A stretch of DNA of 64,000 nt. Source: Amoebidium appalachense. Taxonomy: Eukaryota; Ichthyosporea. The notes below the pieces were generated by a model. The model saw only the letters and a program-made list of their open reading frames with translations, ran no database searches and was not told where the DNA came from. The DNA is taken from NCBI GenBank assembly GCA_963693365.1, contig CAVNZM010000007.1:6758001-6822000 (forward strand). Reading direction: 5' to 3'. The position numbers were made by a program, and so were the translations under genes. Numbering within the stretch: position 1 is the first letter of the stretch; the number at the start of each line of letters is the position of its first letter. Shown here piece by piece: positions 55,358-64,000 of this stretch.

Positions 55358-57615
55358 CTGATGAGACAGCTGTCTTTTGAGTGTCCCTTTGACCCCCCCC
55401 GTCTCTTTTTCCTCCTCCCTATCCACCACCACCGTGTTCGGGCCACAGAATTTACACGTGCACAGTGCCCCCACCTCACCCATATCATCCGGTAGACTTT
55501 CATCATCCCAGTCCCCCCCATTTTCCATTGTGTGTGGTGGGGATGGGGGTGCTTCGGATTCAATATCCACAACAACCGAAATTCCATCTCCCTCCTCTTC
55601 CTCCGGTACCCCTTCTCCCTCTCCCTCCCCCTCCCCCTCTCCCTCTCCCTCCCTTTCTCCCTCCTGTTCCCCCTTTCCCTCGTTTTCTTCCTCCCCTCCT
55701 TCCTCGTTTCCCTCCATCCTTTCATTTTCATATTCACCTCCTACCACATCTCTCTCTCCCTCCTTCGCTTCATCATCCTTTCCCTCTTTCATTTCATCCT
55801 CGTTTTCGTCCACCTCCATTCTCTCCACCCCCATACCATCATCGTTGCCACTTCCCATGCTGCCATGTGGTGAATCCACCACCATTGAGTCATCTGGTGG
55901 GTTTGTGTGTGTGTGTGTGTGTGCCATGTTTTCCGTTTCAGTTTTCTCTCCCTCCGAAGAAATTTCCCTCCCACCAATCTCTTCTTTCCCCGCCTCAGTA
56001 ATAACCTTCCCGCTAGTCTTGTGGGACTCAACCGGTTGTTCTTTGTTGCTTGGGATGGTAGCCGTGCGTTTGCGGGCATTTTCGTTTTCAGTTTTTTCCC
56101 TGTGTCTCTCTCTCTGTGGTGAGTTTTCCTTTCTGTCCTTGCTGTATATCTGTTCTCTTTCGCTGGTACCCTCTCTATCTCCTCCTTTTTCCCTCCCTCC
56201 AACGGCCCTACCTTCCCTCGTTCCTTCCCTTCCCTCTTTCCGTCTCTCTCCCTCCACATCCCTCCCGCTTGCGCCACCCGTCCTGCCCCTTTCCCTGTGT
56301 CTGTCTCTCTCCCTCTCCCTCTCCCTCTCCCTCTCCCTCTCCCTTTCTTTTTCCTTGGTTCTTTTCCTTTCCGCCTCCGTTTCTTTCCCTCTATCCCTCC
56401 CTCTCTCTCTCCCTCTCACCTTCTCTCTCCCTGTGTGCTTGTTGCCTGTCTCCCTCGTGTTCCTTCCTTCTTTCCCGCTCTCTGTCTTTGCTCTCCGTGT
56501 GTCTTTCCTCCCCTTTCCCTCTGTTTTCATCCCGACCACTTTCGCCGCGACCCCTCCCTCTGTCGCCCCCCTTATCCCTCTCACCACCATCCCTCTTTTC
56601 CCGACTATCCGATCTCTCCAAGTGACGGTAGGGGCTGCGTGCCCCCTCCCCCCCTCTCCCTCTCCCTCTCTCTCTCCCTGTCTCTTTCCTTGCTTGGAGT
56701 CAACCTCTCCTTATTATAACCACTCCGATCGCGCTCCCTCTCTTTCCCCTCCTCTAGCGATTTATCCACTGACACACGCTCCTTTCGTTCCCTCTCCCTC
56801 CGTTCTTCCCTGTTCTCTCTTCCTTCGTTCCTTCCCCCCTCCTCTCTCTTCTCTCCACTCGTCGCAACCAAACCTCCCCTCCTTTCATCTCTCTCATCCC
56901 CTTCCTTTCTCCTTCTCTCCCCATGCCCCCCCTCTATCTCCCTCCCTCCCTCCTTCCATCCTCCCTCCCTCCTTTCACTCCCATCATCCCTCCCTATTCC
57001 CCTCCCGCTGCTGTTTGTATTACTCAACGTCTCCCTCTCGTCAGCACGTAAAAGACTTAGTGCAACACTGCATGTATCCACCATCTCTCTCTCCGTTTCC
57101 TTGTCCGTCGCGTAGAAAACATGACACCCACACATAACAAACAACAGTGCATGGATGTATAACTCGGCAAGTCCGGGTGTTCTCTGTGTCGCCGTCCTTT
57201 CATTCTCCGATAACATATCCGTAACTATGAGCACGCGCGTGCCCGCGTACGCACCCACCACCGCTTCGTCCCCCTCCGACCACAAATCCACGAGCCCGCC
57301 CCACGTCGTAATTTTCATCCCCACGCGCCGCTCTTTCAGCCAAGGCAGCCCAAAAACCCCATCGTCTCCGCGCTGCGCGAGCTTTTTCATCAAAATAGTT
57401 AGGTAGATGGCCAGACGGTGGCTCGGCCATGCCATTACCACGAAAGTATCCGAAACAACGGCGTCGTGGCACATGTGTGCGTAGTGTTGGTTGGTGTTGT
57501 GATCGACGAGGTCCTGAAGGAAAATCATGCTCAGGCCGGGGCCCTCGGATCTTTTTGTCTTGCGGGAGGTGAACCACTTGGTGATGGTGTTGCCTATGTT
57601 GTTGGCTGACTCCAG

Positions 57616-57662
<47 letters not shown>

Positions 57663-57806
57663 GGGGCGGGCGGGGGGGGAGGGGGGGGGAGGGGGGGGGG
57701 GAGAGGGAAGGGGGAGGGGGGAAGGGGGGAGGGGGGGGAGGGGGAGTTGGGGGGGTTCGTGTGTGTGCTTGTGCTTGTGCTTGTGTGTGTATGTGTGTGT
57801 GTGGGT

Positions 57807-57838
<32 letters not shown>

Positions 57839-58662
57839 CTGTGGGTGTGTGTGGGTGTGCGTGCATGTGTGTGCGTGCGTGCGTGTGCACGGGGATGTGT
57901 ATGCAGGGGGGGGGGGGGGGGGGGGGGAAGAGAAGTGAAGGTGTGAGGGGAAACGGTCTGATATTTTGGGTGTGGGTGTGTGTTACTGAATAATCGAGGG
58001 AGAGGAGGAGGGGGGGGGGGGGGGGGGGGGGAGGGGGGGGGGGGGGGGGGGGAGGGGGGGGGGGTGGCACGTGTGTGTGTGCTTGCTTGTGTCTCTGTAA
58101 AGTAACGGGCAGGGCGAGTGGATGCGGAAAAGGAGGCTAGGAAGAGGGATAAACGGGGGGGGGGGGGGGGGGGGAAGAGGGGGAGGGACGGGGCATGGGG
58201 GGGGGGGGAGGGGGGGAGGGGGGGGGGGGATAGAAGGGTGTGGGGGGAGAGAGATGGGGAGAAGGGGGGAGCCGTAGGGTGAGAGAGGGGGTGGGAGAGA
58301 GAATAAATAAAAGTGAGAGGATGAGAGAGCAGTAGAGAGGAAAAGGCCGAGAGAGAGAGATGGAGGGAAAGAAGGGCAGGAGGGAGCGAGGAGGGCAGGA
58401 CGGGGCAACATGGCGGGAAGGGGGCGGGTGGGGTGGGGGGTGGGGGGGGGGGGGGGGGGGGGGGGGGCATTAAGTAAAAAGGATAAAGAGTGTGAGGGAG
58501 AGAGAAGAGAGAAGAGAAGAGAGGAAGAGAGAGGAAAAGCGCGAGAGGGGGGGGAGGGAGGGGGGGAGGGGGGTAAGAGGGAGAGGGAGACCGATTAAGT
58601 GAAAGGGGACAAGAATTAGAGGGAGACAGAAGAGCAGAGAAGAGAGGGACAGGGGAAGGGAG

Positions 58663-58695
<33 letters not shown>

Positions 58696-59111
58696 GGGTG
58701 AGAGAGCGAGAGATAAAAGGGAGACGGGGAAGGAGAGAAGGAGGAGAGGGGAGAAGAAGTGGAAGGGGAGAGGAGGGGAAAGGTGGGGGAGTAGAGGGCC
58801 AGAGGCGGGAGGGGACAGGAAAGGGGAGTAGTAGTGTAGGGGGTGGTGTTGGGGAAAGGCAGGGAGGGAGAGAAAAAGTGGAGAAATGCTCTGCAAGAGA
58901 CAGGGGGGGGGGGGGGGGGGGGGGGAAAGAAACAGAGAGGGGGTGTGCCGGGGTGGGGGGGGGGGGGAGGAGAGGGGAGGGGGGGGGGGAGAGAATGCAT
59001 CTTGAATCTACGCATATCTCTTTCCTCTTTGTTGGTGTGTGCGTGCCTAAATTTCCTCTTGTTTGTGTGTGTGTGTGGGGGGGGGGGGGGGGGGGGGGGG
59101 GGGGGGCGTGT

Positions 59112-59142
<31 letters not shown>

Positions 59143-59373
59143 GGGGGGGGGGGGAAGGGTCATGCACAACAACTGAGCTTGAAACGTTCTCCTTGCAGGC
59201 AAGCACGAACTCATTTGCAAGAGGAAGGGGAAGGGTGGGAACGTGGGAGAGGCGGGGAGGGGAAGGGGAGGGGGGGGGGGGGGGGGGTATGCATTGAAGG
59301 GCAGAAACCATAGCCCTCCCACCCCCCCACCCCCCTACCCCCCCCCCCAAAAAAAAAACAAAAAAAAAACAAA

Positions 59374-59454
<81 letters not shown>

Positions 59455-61907
59455 CACACACACACACACGCACGCACGCACGCACGCACACGCACGAAAA
59501 TATATAAAAACAAAAAACAAGATGCCAAATTCAAAGATGCAGGCAAAAGAAGAAGAGGTGGGCGGACGGGGGAGGGGAAGGGGGGGGGGGGGGGGGGGAT
59601 GAGGAGGGGGAGGGGGAGGGGCAGGGGGAGGGGGAGAGGAGAGAGGGAGGGGAGGAATGGGAAAGGGGGGGGGGGGGGGGGGGGAGGGACACACGTGTTT
59701 GCCTGGGGGCCGCCTGTCTGTGCGATGGTGACGTGGATTCGGCCCTGCTTGTCCACCACCAGATAGCGCCACATACCACTAGGCGCCTTCATTTCACTTC
59801 GGATAATACCCCCCGCAAACCAAATTACGTCCAGAACGGGAAGCATAAAACCGATTTTTTCATACACGACAACGCGAAGAACCCCCACTCGCTGCTTCTC
59901 AATTTCGTACATTCGCGAGTCGAAAACCGAACTCTGCAGCCTCTCCCACAGCTCTCGCCCCCGCTCCCTCCCCGTTGTAGCCAGCGTAAATTTCGAGAAT
60001 TCGGGTTTTTTAATTGGCGCGTTGGGGCCTTTCGGTTGGATGTAACCCCCCCGTTGAAGCTGCAAAAGTGCCAATTCGTACGGGCCACCTTTAGCCTCCT
60101 TAGTGAGGCTCAGATTGCACCTTAATTGGGCCCAGGGACGTAGCGAACCTTTAACCCCTTGTAGACCCGCATCGTGCCCATACATCAGCGCCAAAAGGAC
60201 GAGGGGGAGAGCCTGCGGTAAAATTTCAAGCGCTTGGATCCCCGCTGCCGAGGGGGGGTCCTTCGTCGTGCGGGGTTTCGGGGCCGGTGCCGTCGGTGGT
60301 GGTAGCGTCGATGAAAAATTGTCGTTGGTGGTGGTGGTGGTGGTGGTGGTGGGGGACTTCAAACGAGAGTGGTGGTTTCGTTGTGAAAAAAAAGGGGATC
60401 TCCCCCTATCTCTGTCCAGTGAATTCGCCCTGAAAAGGGATGGGCTTCCGCGCCGGTCGCTTGAATTCTGTCGCGCGAGGGGGTGGGGGTGTGGGTGGGC
60501 GTGAGGGTGGTGGGATGCGGAAAGGGAAACTGATTCCTTGCTCACCTGTCTGCTTGCCGAACGACCACTAGCGATTCTTTCGCTACTCGGCGTGTGTTGG
60601 CGAGTGTAAAGAAGACGATCTCTCTCCCTCTCAATATCCATGTTTTCTCCCGTACGGGAAACGTTTTCGTGGCTCATTCTTGTATAACGAACCCCGCCTG
60701 TTTCCGGATCCGTTTCCTTGCTCCGCCCAATCGAAGTTTCGTTTCTGGATGGGCGGCCTAGCGTGACGTCTGCCACTTTTCTGGACGATATGTCCAGAAG
60801 TATCTTTGGGTCTGTACCCGCTTGTAGGCAGTAGCTCTCTCTCGATGCCCACGCCACGTCGCACGGCGTTCCAAAAAGAAGAAGAAAGTCCCCCAAAACG
60901 TCTGTTGGTTTTCTCCGTTGCGCAACCATACCGGAGAGGACTTCCAATGCGCGAACAAGCCCCTCGTGTAGGTGTCTTACTCCCTTGCGCGTGACGGAAT
61001 CCTCGCCAAGAAATCGCGCAAATTCATCTACGCAGTTTTCTGGACGGTCAAACGTCCAGGGAATATACGCCTTGCTCCACGTTCCTTCCGTTTGGTACGT
61101 TGCTTGTGCGGCGTCTCTATACCTCTTGTATATCGCTTGTACGATGACTGAAACGGCGGGAGAGGGTGCCTGGGCGCGCACGACGCGAAGACACGCCAAG
61201 ATGTGCGGGTTTGGGTCAAATTCGAGGCAAGAACCCCTCACCAAATTTTCAAAATCCAGGCGTAAATCGCTCACGTCGAAACGTTCAAACGTCTTTTCGT
61301 CGCCGCCCAACCAGTGTTCATCGATCTCCGCCGACCGCCAACACAACTGCGGAAAGAAGAACATCGCCTTCTCATTTGCCGAAATTTCGCCGCCTTCCCC
61401 AAACCCCACGTAGAGATTTGTCACGTCTTGTCGTCCGTCCAAAGCAGACATGTTTGGCCTCACAAGGAGAAGAACGGAACGCATTTCGCTGGTGGGGTCA
61501 GTGTTGATATTCGGGCGTATATACACATGTTGAAGGTCTGTGTCGGGAACAAGCTGTATGTCCACCTTGTAAACATACACGTCAAGGGAGGGTATTGTTG
61601 TTGCTTGTTCTTGTTCCTTCGTGGCGGCGGTGGGATTTGAAGAAGAAGTAGAAGGGGGGTTCTTTACGCCGACTCTGAGACGATAGGCCAAGTTGTTCTC
61701 GTTTAGGTTAATGTGGTTGCAGACTTTGCGGATGTGTAAGAGGTGTCCCTGGTCGGCCTGGAAAAACCGGAGTTTTTGCTTGGAATTTCCGGGTTTGATG
61801 AAGTCTTGGATAGCCGAGCATGTTTCGCATTTGGCGTCTTCCGGGGTACATGGTGGGCAGCAGGGAATCACTTGGGCAGCAATGTCGGCTGCCGTCCATG
61901 CTTTGCC

Positions 61908-61909
<2 letters not shown>
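55358..61909 (-). CDS. Large protein of unknown family with Arg/Glu-rich acidic tail
   Basis: Exon A (61,909 to about 59,695) begins after (CA)nCAG and encodes a well-structured region: DGKAWTAADIAAQVIPCCPP..CETCSA, then VCNHINLNENNLAYRLRVGV, LNVRPN-like strands and a helical part. A disordered Ser/Arg-rich linker follows, then a second folded part (LPQALPLVLLALMYGHDAG ... RVVVYEKIGFMLPVLDVIWF). Exon B (about 57,620 to 55,358) starts SANNIGNTITKWFTSRKTKR, has ALLFVMCGCHVFY, and becomes GA-rich, giving RERERE and then Glu/Gly-acidic sequence, ending CTCKFCGPN...LKRQLSHQ at a CAG|GTGTGT donor. The reading frame must change twice within GA/C-rich DNA (about 56,640 and 56,400). The boundary between A and B is uncertain; CAG|GCAAAC would be in phase as a GC-AG intron. 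Upstream and downstream exons are missing. Family not recognised. Confidence 0.65.
59379..59470. repeat. (CA)n microsatellite in an intron
   Basis: Near-perfect (CA)n followed by CGCACGCACG. It lies in the intron between the two visible exons of the large minus-strand gene, which also holds G runs at 58,442-58,467, 58,665-58,694, 59,078-59,106 and 59,127-59,153. Confidence 0.95.
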
Positions 61910-61980
<71 letters not shown>

Positions 61981-62491
61981 CGTGTGTGTGTGTGTGCGTG
62001 CGCGCTCGCGTGCGTGAATGTATGAGTGTGCGTGTGTGTGAGGGGCGGGCGGATGGGCGGGGCGCCGGGGGGGGGGGGGGGAGGGGGAGGGGGGAGGGGG
62101 GGGAGGGGAGGGGCAGAGGGAAGGGGGCGGAGAGGAGCTTGGGGGAAAGGAAATGTGTGGAAGGTGGCGATAGTGGTGGGATGTTAAGCTATAACGGTGC
62201 ACAACCATAAAAACACGTTATTGGTGCAGAGCATGAATTACACGCAGACACCAAAAATACAATCAATATAGAACAGAAGCAGAGCCCATGCTCACTAAGG
62301 GAACAATGTGTGTGGGGGGAGGGGGAAGGGGGGGGGGGGGGGGAGGAGAGAGATAGACCCGGGGGGGGGGAGGGGGGAAGAGAGAGAGAGAGGCCAAACA
62401 CCGAACCACAAAGAACCCTAAAAAAAAGCCTCGATAATGGGGGTGCCCCCTTCTCCCCCCCCCCCCCCCCCCCCCCCCCCCCCACCCCCAC

Positions 62492-62602
62492 CTGCCCCCC
62501 TTTTCCCGGCCCTGAGTTGAGCTCAGGCTCTCGAGCAGCTTGCCAACACAAAACCACGGAATATTCTAAAAAGGCATCGTGCAAGGCTTCAAACCAAGGC
62601 AT
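62492..62602 (-). CDS. Candidate upstream exon (37 codons)
   Basis: A strong acceptor on the minus strand (TTCTTTGACAACTTTTGCAG) is followed by MPWFEALHDAFLEYSVVLCW, then QAAREPELNSG and a CAG|GTGGGG donor. It may belong to the gene at 55,358-61,909, but its phase-0 end does not match the phase-1 start at 61,909, so at least one exon or a different donor is needed. Confidence 0.4.
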
Positions 62603-62631
62603 CTGCAAAAGTTGTCAAAGAAGGGAGAGCT

Positions 62632-62667
<36 letters not shown>

Positions 62668-62754
62668 GGCAGGAGCGTTGGGCAAGTGAGAAAGAAGGAT
62701 AAGGGCAATGGCGGTCAATGATTGGGATAGAAGGTGATGGGAAAAGGGGGAGAA

Positions 62755-62793
<39 letters not shown>

Positions 62794-62869
62794 AGAGGAA
62801 GGGAAGAAGAGAAAGAGAAAAATGTGTGATAAAGAGAGAGAGTGTGTGTGAGGTAAATGTCATGGGATG

Positions 62870-63130
62870 AGATGTGCAGAGTCTGGGTGGGCTTAGTTGC
62901 AAGAACAACACGTCTCCTTTGTTCAAGCATTCACACTTCAAATCCGGGTTTAGAGAGAGCCCAAAGTGCCAGCAGAGCACGGTGGAGATGGTGGAAGAAG
63001 GATGGGAGGGAGTGCGGTCTGGTTTCTTAGAAACATTCTTCGGCTTGTTGAATAGAGAGGGTGCATTGACGTCAAGGAGAGCACAAGGAGAATTCAGGAG
63101 GGATGGGGGAAGGGGGGGGGGCAGGGGGGA
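62870..63130 (-). CDS. Second candidate upstream exon
   Basis: A continuous minus-strand frame of normal complexity: NSPCALLDVNAPSLFNKPKN ... TVLCWHFGLSLNPDLKCECL. Its STVLCW string resembles YSVVLCW of the candidate exon at 62,492, hinting at duplicated segments. No convincing splice sites or family were identified. Confidence 0.3.
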
Positions 63131-63174
63131 GGGGGGAGGAAGGGGGGAAAGGGGGGAGACAACGATGTCTTAGT

Positions 63175-64000
63175 TTGAGCATCTGGCACAAAAGGAAAGT
63201 CATCTAAGCACCACAGCTCCACTGAAACTGCGACCTACCATCCATGTTGGCACACTGGTCTCACAAACGGATTCACTCTGCTGCAGCCCGGCCCATTCTC
63301 CCCCACACAACACCCTCTTTGGTGGCTTGAGAGCAGTAAACGCCAAAGCTCATCACAAAGATCGAAACATGGGACACCTTCTATGTGTAGCCAACCCCCA
63401 AGTTCAATACCAACTCATCGAAATGAACGTGTAAAACATCCTATAAGAAACAAACATAAATTGCTCTACATATAGGCCCCTCTGAAGGTCACAACGTTCG
63501 GTTTTCGAGGTGTCACGGTGTCGCACCAAAACTTTGAAATAGAGCAAGTTCTAGGGAATCTTGCGGTTTTGCTATATTTGGGTAGCTTTATAGCCAAAAA
63601 TGGCTAACGCAACCCCCGGTCCGGTCGACGGTCAGGGGGGCGGATATATCTCGACGTATATCCGGAACCCATAAAAGCTCTGGGCGAGATACCAAAAACA
63701 ACGCACAATTGTTCGAGCTGTTTACCACCTGTGCATGCAGCCGTATGTAGCATGCATAAGCTTTATGACTAATTTATGCATGTAAATATAATCTCTTACT
63801 GCTTTACTACCTACCGGTCATAATCAAACATCAAAAGAACGGTTCCGCAAGTAATATTATAGACCGTCACGTGGTCTCAGACACATTTCGAATTCGGTTT
63901 GAGATATTCTCAGCGAGGAACACGTGAACAGGGGTTGTGCACACGAACTCGCAACAGCGTTTATAAGAGAATGCATCTGTGCTGGGCTTGAATAGCCCCA
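63175..64000. other. Right-end interval without recognisable genes
   Basis: Unique sequence, unusually free of microsatellites. Bases 63,640-63,700 (GGATATATCTCGACGTATAT followed by CCGGAACC, and GAGATACCAAAAAC reversed) resemble the phrase at 17,160-17,300, suggesting another dispersed repeat. Confidence 0.5.

Overview
The window is nuclear DNA of an intron-rich eukaryote that I cannot place to species. The evidence is spliced genes with GT-AG boundaries whose reading phases match across introns, single-gene transcription units, and clear homologues of eukaryote-only proteins: HSBP1, a ubiquitin-like plus AN1 zinc-finger protein, and a ZZ zinc-finger protein. There is no operon structure, and I found no rRNA, tRNA or CRISPR array. 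The most striking physical property is extreme microsatellite load: pure C or G runs of 20 to more than 60 bases, (TG)n/(CA)n and (GA)n/(CT)n occur every few hundred bases. They fill introns and intergenic DNA and even supply splice sites.

Layout. 1-500: the first coding exon of an HSBP1 homologue (minus strand), cut by the window edge. 1,086-2,490 and 12,250-13,671: a diverged duplication of a secreted, cysteine-patterned protein gene of unknown function together with its upstream DNA. Between the two copies, 5,631-8,873 is a complete-looking DNA transposon of the Ginger type: perfect 105-bp terminal inverted repeats, a spliced gypsy-like integrase gene with HHCC and DDE motifs, and an intron carrying a 47-bp array of perfect palindromes. 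From 11,038 to 12,037 a cluster of small foldback or MITE-like elements follows a short hypothetical gene.

14,540-17,310 is a diverged non-coding tandem duplication. 18,584-20,691 encodes a GA-repeat-derived coiled coil joined to a domain with TQDSI and SLDNRRLY motifs. 22,314-29,133 (minus) is a three-exon ZFAND4-like gene. 29,134-35,237 is gene-poor and holds two inverted-repeat elements. 35,238-36,384 contains a probable terminal exon of a small gene.

36,744-44,082 (minus) is a ZZ zinc-finger gene whose zinc finger is only assembled by splicing over a 3.9-kb intron. 44,083-46,378 shows nothing recognisable. 46,379-52,777 (plus) is a nine-exon gene for a 347-residue, partly coiled-coil protein; all its intron phases agree, and one of its introns carries three decayed copies of its third exon. 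52,778-55,357 holds only candidate exons. 55,358-61,909 (minus) is a large unknown gene with a folded N-terminal half and an Arg/Glu-rich, acidic tail. 62,492-63,130 has candidate exons, and the right end is empty.

The genes do not form an evident pathway. HSBP1-, ZFAND4- and ZZ-type proteins are nuclear or cytosolic regulators, the paralogous pair is secreted, and the integrase belongs to a mobile element. Several long coding exons change reading frame inside C or GA runs, so some frames may be affected by repeat slippage or by assembly error.
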